From: Umbelopsis ramanniana AG
Lineage: Eukaryota; Mucoromycota; Umbelopsidomycetes; Umbelopsidales; Umbelopsidaceae
Direction: 5' to 3'
Length of the DNA: 64,000 nucleotides
Assembly: GCF_025399195.1 (NCBI RefSeq)
Contig: NW_026252091.1
Coordinates: 62,001 to 126,000, forward strand
Position 1 is the stretch's first letter. Each line of letters begins with the position of its first letter. The notes beneath the pieces were generated by a model, which saw only the letters and a program-made list of their open reading frames with translations, had not been told where the DNA came from and ran no database searches. A program made the translations under genes and the position numbers. Shown here piece by piece: positions 24,982-36,099 of the stretch.

Positions 24982-27900
24982 ATGTATTCGCAAAATATGA
25001 AGCGCACCAAAAGTGGCGCAGACATGCTATTCGATAAAATGCGACATGAGCAGCAAAAGACTGATCAATTGGCTGCCCACCATTTCTTGGAAGCAACGCT
25101 GGAACATAAGATTTCAAATGAAAATCTACATAGTGAACTAAAAGATGGAGTTCTACTTTGCAAGTAAGGAACTCAATTAATTTACTGTTGAAAGGATTGT
25201 TATATTATACTGATATAGTACTAGTCTTGTAAACAAACTACGACCAGGTACCATCAAACAGGTCGGAAATAAGGATTTGCCATTTGTTAAGGTAAAGCAA
25301 AATCGTAAATTCAAGCGGAACCGTCCAAATTTTTTAAAAATTAAAAAAAAAAAAAACTTGTAGATGGATAATATTACTCGCTTCCTTCAAGGAGCTCGTC
25401 AGGTATTTGTTGTCATATGGCGTAATAATATGAATCGAGGCGAATGGACGATTAACGATGATCCCGAAGCTCGGCATGAATACTTCACAACTATTCGAAA
25501 CAATCGATTTATTCGAGGCCAAAGACATGACCGCTGTAAGAACAAAGTTTTACTCATTGCATTTCATCCCCTTGCCATTCGGTTCTAATCATTTTTTTTT
25601 GGGCAAAACCACATCCCCCAACTTTTGGTTCATTTAGGTGATCAATACAATCCTTACAATTGAAAAACTGCATACAAAGAGGAAACCCTCAGAGCCAATC
25701 ATTAAATTCAAACCTTCTGTATGCCAAGATGAAAACGAGCAAGACGACGACGAAGTGCAAACTAAGGAGGATGTCGATAGGAGTATTGAGGGACCATCGA
25801 CCGAGTGCAAGGAGACACCTGACAAGGAGGTTGAGAATCTTAACATTCAGGAGAACAATAATATTGAAGCCGCCGTAATTGAGGAATCCCCCACATCGCC
25901 TGTACAAGACCAAGAGCTGGACTCCCGTATAACAAAATCTGATGAAGACATCCAAAACCCTACGGAAGAAATTGAAGAGGAGGAAGAGCATGATAAAGAA
26001 GAGCATAAGGATGAAGAACATGAAGAAGAAGATTCAGAAGCCGCCGATCATTCGATTGACCAGCGGGATGACAGATTACACAAGGCACACATTGCAAAGT
26101 TGAAGCAAGGTGACAGATTCGCCGAAGCGCAATCTCATTATCCTGATGTTCGCGATATTTTTGCATACCCTCCATCAGCATTCACAAAGAACAAGAAGTT
26201 AGAGGGTCTGGACATCAAGGTCCGCCGAAGGCAATCCCTGTCAGCCTTGGATGGGGATGTATATGAAACTGGAGTTCGTCCACCAAGATCTCCGCTTCGA
26301 CCATCTTACTATAGCACAAAGAAAAGCAGTGCTTCCATGTCAGCTTGCAATTTCGAAAATAGGAGAAGATCAAGATCTCCCAAAAGCACTCATAAAACTT
26401 CCATGGATAGCGGCTATAGCACATTGTCAAGAAGAAGACCAACTAGCCCGTATTTCAGTGCCGAAGAACAATTGGCATACGCGCTCATGGCTGATTCTAG
26501 GAAGTCGTTGGACAACTTGAATAGCATGAGATCTACTGTCGACCTTCGCAACTCATTCGACGAACAGAGACTACTACCATCTCGCTCCACTCCAGCCATT
26601 TCCAAAGAGAGTCCTGTGTTCTCAAAAGAACGAAGCAATCGCAAAATTGAAGATGAAAAATTGAAGTTGGTGCAATCTATAGCCGACGAAGGAATCAAAG
26701 AAAAACTCTCATTACGATCAGCTACAAATCAGATAATTGCTCAATACGTAAGTTGCCGCACTATCTCGGTAATGCGTGGCTGACTATAGTTTGCAAATGA
26801 CTGATATTTTTGACTACGTATAGCAATTAGGAAACTGCATTGGTCGTGGACAATTCGGTTCAGTATACAGGTGCGCTTATGATAGCTGTATTTATGGTGT
26901 TATGTCACTTGCCTAATCAATTTCATAGAGCATTGAACTTGAAGAATGGAGAAGTGGTGGCTGTAAAGCGCATCAAGATAGATGATGAAGATATATTGGC
27001 AGACATTATGGTAGGGTTCATAGCGCTAAAATTTACTTTCTGGAAAAATCTTGATTTCACTAATCACATCCTTCAGCGGGAAGTTGAACTGTTGAAAGCA
27101 GTAGCCCATCCGAACGTCGTGAGATATCATGGCTTCATACAAAAGAGCGGTTATATGAATATTGTACTCGAGTGAGTGTTGTCATTTAGGCATTAAAGCA
27201 TACTGGCATCGGTACTAAGTTCAAATTATTTTTCAGATATGTTGAGAATGGATCACTATTATCCACATTGAAAGCATTTGGAGCTTTCCCAGAGAAACTT
27301 GTTGCGTCTTTCTGCATCAAAATTTTGAGTGGGTTGGAATATCTGCACGCTAATCAGGTAAAGCTTAGAAATATAAAACACATTTCTCGTAACAAAGCTG
27401 AATAGATACCCCAAAGGTTGTCCATTGCGATCTCAAAGCTGCAAATATCCTGACCACAAAAACTGGAGATGTCAAGCTCACAGATTTTGGCGTTTCTCTG
27501 AATTTGAAGATTAAAGAATCTGATACTGGTCGCGTCGCCGGCACACCTAACTGGAGTAAGAGACCATCAAAACTGAAATCAGTGCTATACAATAGCTAAC
27601 AATTCAACTTTAGTGGCGCCAGAGGTGATTGAACTTCGAGGAGCATCTGTCAAGTCAGACATTTGGTAAGCAACATATGGTATTTGATGAAACGGCATTT
27701 CACAGCTCACCCATTCTCTTTAGGTCATTGGGATGTACACTAATCGAACTATTGACCGGAAAGCCCCCATATGCCGAGCTGATAGCCATGTCCGCTCTAT
27801 TTCGTATTGTAGAGGATGACTACCCGCCTTTGCCAAGCAAGATATCCGAGGTATGTGCACCATTTTCATGACGTTTTGTGATAATAGTTGATACTGAATT

Positions 27901-28918
27901 TGGTGAATGCTAGGAAATGCGCGAATTTTTGCTATGTTGCTTCCAAAAAAATCCTGATGATCGACCAACTGCTTCTGAGCTTCGACCCCATGCTTGGTTG
28001 CAGAACAACCAACCTTACAATATGATTAAGCTTCATCGGCCACCTCGCATGCACTCTAAGAGCTTGCAGCTTCTTCATAATATTTTTAATCTACATGAAA
28101 ACAACCAGAGTGAAAGCGACCCTAGCCACTCGAAAGATAAGCTGTACAACAAATGTACATCCACACCTGCACGTTACAAGTCACTCGACGACATACCCTA
28201 TTTCAAAGCATACGGCGGTTATGCACAAAGCGTCGATCAAGCAGATATGGACGATGAATATATATCGCATTGCTTTGTCAAAACTGATTTCAGTAAGCGT
28301 AAGTAAGAATGAAATGCTGATAATTCGCAGGGTCAGTAGATGCTAATTTATGTATGCAGAGATGGATTGTAAAGTGTGTGGAGAAGTCATGAACAAGAAC
28401 GTCCTGTTTTGTGAAGGTGAGGAGAACAACGAAATTGCGTGTATCAGGGAGAACCGACTACTCATCATTTTGATTATTTATATCAGTCTGTGCACTCCTT
28501 TGTCACCAACACTGTCGACCCAATGCACTTTCCTGCCCACCTAAAATCAATAAGCAGCAACCGTCGTATGATGTAAGTACGCATAGTAATGTGAAAATGT
28601 GATCTATAGAAAACTAACAATCTTGGGCAGTGGGCATTGTCAGCGAAGGTGTATAACCATGGGGCAAGCGAGGCTCGTCGCGGCAAACACCGACGAATGT
28701 CAGAGCCACCCAAAGCTTGGCTCAAGAACAATACGCCAACCGGTTCCGTTCGTAGCACAGATCACAAAAGTGTATCTGTCAATTTGCGTAAACTCAGCAA
28801 GGCTTTCAGTCCGACTAGATCCTCTTGCAAGTCGTTGGATGGCGATGCTGAATTTGAAGAAGAATATGAGAATATAAGCAGGAATGGACACCGTTCCGAT
28901 GACTGCGTGTTGCAATAA
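24982..28918 (+). CDS. composite protein: calponin CH domain, Cdc15/SepH-type kinase, C1 zinc finger
   Basis: The N-terminus (about residues 20-140) is a calponin-type CH domain: [42 protein letters not shown], then [20 protein letters not shown] after an intron. A long acidic and Ser/Arg-rich linker follows. The kinase domain resembles Cdc15/SepH/Cdc7 of the septation network: [72 protein letters not shown]. The catalytic loop reads [12 protein letters not shown], so the HRD arginine is a cysteine while the catalytic Asp, Lys and Asn remain. After the kinase, H-X12-C-X2-C-X10-C-X2-C-X4-H-X2-C-X6-C (starting [17 protein letters not shown]) forms a C1-like finger across two introns. The protein ends RSDDCVLQ. 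Likely a cytokinesis or polarity kinase tied to actin and lipid by its end domains; that role is inferred. Exons join in phase, so one gene is likely. Confidence 0.85.
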
Positions 28919-29126
28919 AACATCTACAGATATTGTTTGAAAAATATTACTATTGCCTGTTTGCTGGAATGGAATGCACTCGGTTGAAATTTTCATTGAC
29001 AGCGAAAGAGCTTCAAAACCACGTGGGACTGTCACAATTTCATTGACCAGGTTCCGTACAAGGTGCGCTATTTGCAATTCGGCTTTGAATTGCTCGCTTG
29101 GCGAACTCATTAACCTACTCCAAACA

Positions 29127-30000
29127 ATGGCAAAGAAATCTAAACATTCCATACCACTACACAAAGTTATCATGGTCGGCTCCGGAGGAGTTGGCAAGTC
29201 TGCTCTTACACTACAGTACATGTACGGAGATTTCGTTGAGGAATATGATCCCACCAAAGCAGATTGTAAGAATTCTCTCTTTTATGCCGAATCTTGTTTT
29301 GCCTACCCAGTGTGAAAGAAAGAAAACGAAAATCAACAAGGATATACGCTAATTGTTATGTTATGATGGCTATATTAGCGTATCGCAAGAAGACAGTATT
29401 GGATGGGCAAGAATGTCAGATCGATATCCTGGATACGGCTGGCCAAGAAGAATATGCCGCTGTAAGTCAAGTTAATTATTTTGAAGTAGGAGAGGCAGCA
29501 AGACTAGCTTGCAGTGGATCAAAAATTTCCGACGAGTATTCATTGCTCTTACTCTTATGACAGATTCGGGATAACTACTATCGCTCTGGTGAAGGCTTTC
29601 TATGCGTTTTTTCAGTTTGCGAACAGGAGTCATTGGAGCATACACAGGAGTTTAGGGATCAAATTGCACGTGTGCTAGATGACGATACGGTAGGTTCAAC
29701 AACTAGATCGTCTAATCCCTTAAGATGATCTTTATTTTAACGCACGAGCTGTCTATCAAATAGGTACCTTTCATTTTGGTCGGTAACAAGGTCGATTTGG
29801 AACATCTTCGTAAAGTTACCTTCAATGATGCCGCTGCACTAGCAGATGAATGGAACTGCAAGTACATAGAAACATCTGCTAAAACTCGACAAAATGTTGA
29901 TGAGGTGTACACTGAGCTCATGCGACAAATCCGTAATCGTAAGGCAAAGCAAGAAAAATTAGAAGGCAAATCAAGCTCCGGAAAATGCACCATTCTGTAG
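29127..30000 (+). CDS. Ras-superfamily GTPase, Ral-like
   Basis: This is a small membrane-bound GTPase. P-loop GSGGVGKS, switch I region YDPTKADSYRKK, switch [16 protein letters not shown] and ETSAK are all present, so it should bind and hydrolyse GTP. The sequences [34 protein letters not shown] and [17 protein letters not shown] match Ral proteins better than classical Ras (which has TIEDSYRKQ). The C-terminus CTIL is a CaaX box whose last Leu favours geranylgeranylation. Five exons, about 195 residues. It begins 208 bp after the kinase gene on the same strand. In animals Ral acts through the exocyst; this is family knowledge, not shown here. It could also be a divergent Ras or Rsr1-like protein. 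Confidence 0.85.
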
Positions 30001-30205
30001 ATAAATTCAATCAACACAGCAAACGAAGAGAATGCTCTTGCACGATTGGCTGCCTTTACGTTTAAATACTTTCAGCTCATTTCCTCCCTGCTGCCATTAT
30101 CTTCCTTATTGCTTCCTACTTAAATTCAATAAATTGTATATTTTGAAAAATGACGTTTTATGCTACAGTCTCTATGGTTGTTATATACTTCGTTGGCTGC
30201 TGTTC

Positions 30206-31358
30206 TTACAATGTTTCCTGTACTTTCTTTCTAGGAGCTCGCACAACCTTTCCACCCTTTTTCATGTACTCAAGTGCATAGTTTTTAAAGCTGCTTGTGA
30301 CCTCATCAGCAGTAGTGTCCTTTGCGTAACAGTCAACAAACTTGCCCTCAGGGTCCATCAAGTAGAAGAAGATGGAATGGTCCACAAGATAGTCTTCGCC
30401 TTCCTTGACATCTGGTGGTGAAGAGACATAGACACGGAAGCTCTTGGCAACCTGTTTAATTTCTTCCTGGCTACCAGTAAGCCCGACCATTTCAGGATGG
30501 AAGTCTTGGATGTATTCCTTCACAATTTCTGGAGTATCTCTTCTGGGATCACAAGTAATGAAGACCGGAACCAGTATATTACCAAGTACGGGATCCGTTG
30601 CTATATTACAACGTTTAACTTCAAACAACTCTTTCCAGCATGCACTTGACAGCCGAACCACTTACCAACATTATCGATAACATCAGCCATTTTGTCAAGT
30701 TCGTCAGGACAGATATCTGGGCAGTTTGTGAATCCAAAGTACACCATATAGTAGCGGTCACGGAAATCAGTATTGCTCAATTTCTCGCCAGTTGAGCAAT
30801 CAGTCAGCGTAAAAGGACCACCAATTTTAGGTTTTCCAACAGACTTTGCGGTTTCCTTCTCTTGCGTTTCACCTGCGTGTATAAATATGGTAAATGAACA
30901 TTCGCTAGCAGTATAACCAAAAGATAATGAAACGATGATTACGAAGTTGAGTTACTCTTTCCTTTTCATGTCTAAAGTACAGTAACAAACCAGCTCCTGT
31001 TCCGAGAAATATAGCGGCCGCTTTCCAGGTAAAAGGCTGTGTATGGTGAATTAATGAATACAAACTTATGAAAAAACGGATAAAAATTCTGAAGAACACT
31101 TACGCCAACTGCAGCTCTCTCTTGGAGCTTCTTAGTATCCTTAACACCTGAGCTATACGGGCGTCGGGGTACATTAGCTAATCTCAGCGAGGAAAGTGCC
31201 GAGGGTGCTGGCTTGCATGCCAATGGAGTATGAAATGCTGCCCGTGGCTAGATAGAGTACAGGCATCAGTAAAGATATCGACTATCAAAAAGCAACTTTG
31301 AAAAAAGAGATACCTTCAACGACAAGCGCAATAAACTCGATCGTGCTATAAAATTCAT
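30206..31358 (-). CDS. SCO1: SCO1-type mitochondrial copper chaperone
   Basis: This is the inner-membrane copper chaperone that delivers copper to the CuA site of cytochrome c oxidase subunit 2. The copper-binding motif CX3C is seen in FTNCPDICPDELDKMA, and the third ligand in EDYLVDHS. The thioredoxin-like fold signature YMVYFGFTNCPDICP and ITCDPRRDTPEIVKEYI are intact. The N-terminus MNFIARSSLLRLSLK followed by an Arg-rich, acid-poor region is a mitochondrial presequence, then a membrane segment FTWKAAAIFLGTGAGLLLYF. It is divergent from the mitochondrial EF-G gene, with about 108 bp between starts, and ends 205 bp from the convergent Ral-like gene. Confidence 0.95.
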
Positions 31359-31466
31359 GTTTGATTTCAAGCCTGTCAACACCAACACACTTCTTTTCCG
31401 ACCCTCATTTTACAGCCAAATAACAGTCACAATTTTTTGGAAAAGTGCCTGGCAATTAAAATTTGG
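31359..31466. promoter_or_regulatory. bidirectional promoter of SCO1 and mitochondrial EF-G
   Basis: Two nuclear genes for mitochondrial proteins start on either side of this roughly 108-bp gap. No named motif stands out. Shared regulation is inferred from the spacing and the common compartment. Confidence 0.5.
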
Positions 31467-34149
31467 ATGTTTTCAAAAATAAATGTGCAGCATCTTCTAG
31501 CAACCGCAATGTCGTTTGTGCGCAACTTATGGGGCGCATTACCCCAGAAAGCAGCTAGCTATGGGTCACTTGCCGCTAACATGGCCGCCTCTGCCCCAAA
31601 GAGACCGCTCACTTTGTTTCCTGCTACTATGCAGCAGCGCTTCCAGTCTACCTTCCAGTTTGACCCAGCCATGACAGCTATTACTGGAGAAGGCGAAGAT
31701 CCCAAGGATATCGTGAGTTGCTAGCATCAATGTCATTGACAATCTCTGTTGAAAGATGTACTAATGGTCTTAAACGCAGGCCAGACTTCGTAAGCTTAGA
31801 AACATTGGTATCTCTGCTCATATTGATTCTGGCAAGACCACCTGTACCGAGCGTATCTTGTACTATACCGGAAGAATTAAGGAAATCCATGATGTCCGTG
31901 GCCGTGATGGTGTTGGTGCTAAAATGGACTCTATGGAATTGGAACGTGAAAAGGGTATTACTATTCAATCTGCCGCTACCTTTGCCACTTGGGGCGACTA
32001 CAACATCAATATCATCGATACCCCAGGTAAGTCACTACCCTGTGCTGTGGTGGTTTTCAACACAAAGTCACTCATTTAGTTCTATGTCACAGGTCACGTT
32101 GACTTCACCATTGAGGTTGAACGTGCTCTTCGTGTTCTTGATGGTGCTGTCATGATTCTCTGTGCTGTGTCTGGTGTTCAATCTCAAACTATTACTGTTG
32201 ATCGTCAAATGCGTCGTTATAATGTTCCCCGTATCTCTTTTATCAACAAAATGGACCGTGCTGGTGCGAATCCCTTCAGAATTATCGATCAAATTAGACA
32301 GAAGCTTAAGCTGTGTGCTGCTGCCCTTCAGATTCCTATTGGTGCCGAAGATCAATTCCGCGGTGTCGTTGATTTGGTTAAATGGAAAGCTTACTACAAC
32401 GAGGGTGAAAGAGGGTAAATATTCCAAACTATTAACTGTGGAGGCTAGCAAATGCAATGACTGACTTTCGCTTATTTGCTATTTAGTGAAACTCTTGTCG
32501 TCAAGGATATTCCTGAGGAACTCATGGAACTTGCTACCGAGAAGAGACATGAACTGATTGAACAACTTGCCAACGTTGATGACGAAATCGCTGATATCTA
32601 CCTACTTGAAGAAATTCCTACTACAGAACAATTTATGACCGCTATTCGTCGCTCTACCCTCGCTCTCAAGTTTTCTCCTGTTTTGATCGGTTCTGCTTTC
32701 AAAAATCACGGAGTTCAACCGCTCTTGGATGCTGTCATTAATTACTTGCCCGACCCTACTGAAGTTACCAACACGGCTTTGGATATTTCCAACGAAGAGA
32801 AGCCTGTGCATCTTAAGCCTTTCTCTGATCACCCATTCGTCGGTCTTGCCTTCAAGCTGGAGGAGGGACGTTATGGACAGCTTACTTACATGCGTATCTA
32901 CCAAGGAACTTTGAAGAAGGGATCATTCGTTACCAATGTTAAGACAGGAAAGAAGATTAAGGTTCCTAGACTGGTTCGTATGCACTCTGAAGAAATGGAG
33001 GATGTCGACGAACTTGGTGCTGGTGAAATTGGTGCTATCTTTGGTGTTGATTGTGCTAGCGGTGATACCTTCACCGACGGCTCCCTGAAGTATGCCATGG
33101 TAAGTAGATGTACAATGTCATTTCTTGCTGTTCTATGTACATGTTATTGATCTCTTGCTGCAGACTTCTATGTTTGTTCCCGAACCCGTCATTTCCTTAT
33201 CTTTGGCTCCCAATGGCAAAGAAACTCCCAACTTTTCCAAGGCTCTCAATCGTTTCCAAAAAGAAGATCCCACTTTCCGCGTCCATGTTGATAAGGAAAG
33301 TAAGGAGGTTAGTACATTTAGCTTTTCTATTGTTCTTAAACAACCCATGAGAACATCAACCTAAACCTTTTTCAAATGTAGACTATCATTTCTGGTATGG
33401 GTGAATTGCATCTTGATATCTATGTTGAGCGCATGAAGCGTGAATACAATGTGGACTGTGTTACTGGCAAGCCTCAAGTTGCTTTCCGTGAAACAATTCA
33501 GGAATCTGCCAAGTTTAACTACACCCACAAGAAGCAATCTGGTGGTGCTGGTCAATTCGGTAAGGTCATGGGCTTCATCGAGCCAATGACACCTGAAGAG
33601 GATACTGGCAAAGACACTGAATTCGACAACCGTGTTGTTGGAGGTAACATTCCCACAAACTTCATCCCCGCTTGTGAAAAGGGCTTCCGTGATGGTTTAG
33701 AGAAGGGACCTCTTATTGGACACCCTGTCAATGGTGTCCGCATGGTTCTTGAAGACGGTGCTGCTCACTCTGTCGATTCCAGTGAATTGGCTTTCCGTAT
33801 CGCCACCAGAGCTGCCTTCAACGACGCCTTTTCCAAGGCAAAGCCTGTTATCCTTGAACCCGTCATGAACGTTGCCATCACTGCTCCTATTGAATTCCAA
33901 GGTACTGTCATTGGTGGATTGAACAAGCGCAAGGGTACTGTTGTCGATACCGAGATCCAGGAAGACTACTTCAACGTCACTGCTGATGTTGCTTTGAACA
34001 ACATGTTTGGCTACTCCACTGAGCTTCGCTCTGCTACTCAAGGCAAAGGTGAATTCTCCATGGAATACAAGGAACATCAACCTGTCATGCCCTACGTTCA
34101 GGAAGAGCTTATCACTGAATACAAAAAGAAGCAACAAGCATCCAAATAA
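31467..34149 (+). CDS. MEF1: mitochondrial translation elongation factor G (MEF1/GFM1)
   Basis: The product is the mitochondrial EF-G GTPase that drives ribosome translocation. The G domain shows [20 protein letters not shown] (P-loop AHIDSGKT), [33 protein letters not shown] and NKMD. Domains II to V follow, with [20 protein letters not shown] and the domain IV-V end [20 protein letters not shown]. Four or five introns; about 750 residues. The start is taken at 31467 ([20 protein letters not shown]); an internal Met at 31509 ([13 protein letters not shown]) would also give a good mitochondrial presequence and may be the true start, because the upstream gap is small. The final residues KKKQQASK are basic. 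Codon choice is rich in GCT, GTC and AAG, as in highly expressed genes. Confidence 0.95.
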
Positions 34150-34380
34150 GGATGTGATATCTAGACTTTATACATTCAATTCTACATCATACATAACATA
34201 CATTTAGATAACAACAACCCCACACCAAAAGACCCCATTTCCCCATCAAAATAGTATCTTTGATAGATTTTTTACTTTGTTTTTTCCCGTTTTTTTATTA
34301 TCTTGCACAATACACTCAGTCTTTCCCCATTAATGGTTTATAATTCAATTTACATGATGCAGCAGCTTGGAAAGGTACGG
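34150..34380. other. convergent 3' region of mitochondrial EF-G and MOCS2A
   Basis: This AT-rich tract with CCCCATTT and T-run blocks contains both 3' untranslated regions. No coding signal was seen. Confidence 0.4.
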
Positions 34381-34721
34381 TCAACCTCCGCTGACAGGCG
34401 GGATGATAGCAACCTCATCCCTATCTTTTAATACCGTGTTTGTCTCTAAATCTTTTTCCACATAATCCATGTTAACAGCATAAAGAGAGTGATCGAGTAT
34501 TTTTCGAAGCTCTTCGCCGTATTTGGTGGTGAGAATGCTGGTTAGATCTCCTAGAGAATGGGGTACGCTGAATGTCTCAGAAGCAATTCCAGTGATATCC
34601 CGAGCAGCAGCGAAATAGAGCACGGTAACCTAAGTCAATCACAAAATCAGCATTATTTTGAACTTAAGGATGAACGATCTATTTTTTGACGTCTTGCCTT
34701 GGAGGTACCGTTTTCTTGCAT
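34381..34721 (-). CDS. MOCS2A: molybdopterin synthase small subunit (MoaD/MOCS2A type)
   Basis: This ubiquitin-like sulfur carrier gives sulfur to precursor Z in molybdenum cofactor synthesis. Its C-terminus IIPPVSGG has the Gly-Gly end that is thiocarboxylated. The fold is visible in VTVLYFAAARDITGI, FSVPHSLGDLTSIL and LKDRDEVAIIPP. The first exon is eight codons long (34721-34698, MQENGTSK). It joins the rest only through a GC-AG intron (34697-34630; AAG^GCAAGAC ... GACTTAG), giving K-VTVLYFA in frame. The GT further upstream (ACG^GTACC) would put the product out of frame. The result is 90 residues, normal for the family. It is divergent from the Grn1-domain gene. Confidence 0.88.
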
Positions 34722-34900
34722 GTCTTTCGTTATGTCTGGCTTGGCCGCTGCAAAAGGGAGAAGGGAATTGGTGCAAATTCAGTCCCAAATTTGGAAACGC
34801 AGTACCAAAAGCGAAGTTTTTTTTTTTTTCGTCCCAATGTTAGAGCTCGAAAGAAAAAAAATTGATAACCTTTTTATTTCATACCTTACATCTCGATACA

Positions 34901-35341
34901 ATGGTTCCAAAAAGTAAGAACATGGTGCTATATTCATACGGCATACGTTATGTCTGGAATGCTTTTACTTACTGATTGATTCAATAGAGCGAATGAGCAA
35001 GCGCATGTCATGTGCTAAGCGATACAAGAATGAGAAGAGAGCAAAAGAACACAACCGTAAATTAAAAAGAGACGCAAAGAAAAACCCTCACCACAGCAGT
35101 AAGTTCACTATACTTGTCTTCCTTTGCGCTAGGATTTCCTTTGACATTTTCATTTGTAGACAAATCCAAGAAAGATCCTGGAATTCCTAACAGCTGGCCG
35201 TTCAAGGAGCAACTGTTGAATGAAATAGAGGAGAGAAAGCAGAAATTGGCTCAAGAGAAGGAGGATAAGAAGAAGGCGAATCAAGCAAAGAGACAGAAAG
35301 CTAAAGAAGCCAAAAAGGCTAACGACGCTCCAGCTGCTTAA
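34901..35341 (+). CDS. stand-alone Grn1/GNL3 N-terminal-domain protein, 101 aa
   Basis: Three exons (34901-34913, 34988-35098, 35160-35341) join in phase and give [20 protein letters not shown], then [22 protein letters not shown] sequence and [20 protein letters not shown], then a Lys/Ala-rich helix ending NDAPAA. This is the conserved basic N-terminal domain of the nucleolar GTPases Grn1, Nug1 and nucleostemin (GNL3). The circularly permuted GTPase domain that normally follows is absent: a stop at 35339-35341 comes after 101 codons and no GTPase motif follows before the septin gene. It is probably a nucleolar RNA-binding protein; function inferred from the domain only. Confidence 0.8.
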
Positions 35342-36099
35342 AGCTATTCCTCCCCTACTCACCATTGTCGGTTCCAAACCTCTCTTGCATGTTCCATTAC
35401 AACCCACTTTTGTTCATATATTCCGTTCCTGTAGACAGCGGCACATAATAAAACTTTTTATACCGTGATCACATTGTAAGGCAGGGAGGCATTGATCTAG
35501 CGCGGACGGCTTTTTCATAAAGACGCTGAGTCGTATTGTCCAGTGTGTGGCTATAAATCAGCCCGTAGTCGAAATTTTGACGGATCAACCATAATGCTGT
35601 ACTTTAGTACATTTGCATAGTCGTTACAGTGTATAGATCTGAATGAGACGTGTTTTACCCATGATATCTCATAGACTGTATTCATGTGCGGTTGAAAAAT
35701 GCTGTTATGCCTTACGTTGCTTTCCGCCATCATGGTTCGAAGGTTATAGACATATTAGGATGATGGAAGGTTACAAACGTAGTTGTTTAAGTTCACGATT
35801 TGACACTGACAATTGGCGTTGTACTTAGTGCGCATTACCATAAAATTTGTTTCTCAGTTGTTGCTGTCATTTTAGGGTAGCACAACTTCATTGAAACGAT
35901 GTCTTTCAGCAAGAAGCAGCATAGAAACGGCGTTGAAGCTATCAAACATGTTGAACTCGTCATAATCAGCGCCGGGTTTTCTCATCAGTCCAAGCCTTTT
36001 TCAATCCTCACTTCAAGCCGCGCCAAATCCAATTTTTGTTTCGTGTTCCGACTTGCTGCAGAGTCTTCGTTTGCCTTGTCATCCAACTAATTTCACAAG
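35342..36099 (+). other. gap upstream of the septin gene, with a possible upstream ORF
   Basis: These 758 bp hold no supported gene. An open frame from 35899 to 36090 (MSFSKKQHRNGVEAIKHVEL at its start) stops 9 bp before the septin start and could be an upstream ORF if the septin transcript begins that early. A small inverted repeat CCATCAT...ATGATGG occurs near 35730-35767. Confidence 0.35.

Noticed and set aside
28700-29257. Open frame of 185 codons on the minus strand over the kinase and Ral-like genes
   Set aside because: It spans the end of one well-supported gene and the start of the next and has no motif.
33697-34137. Minus-strand frame of 146 codons over mitochondrial EF-G
   Set aside because: Antisense shadow caused by the codon bias of a highly expressed gene.
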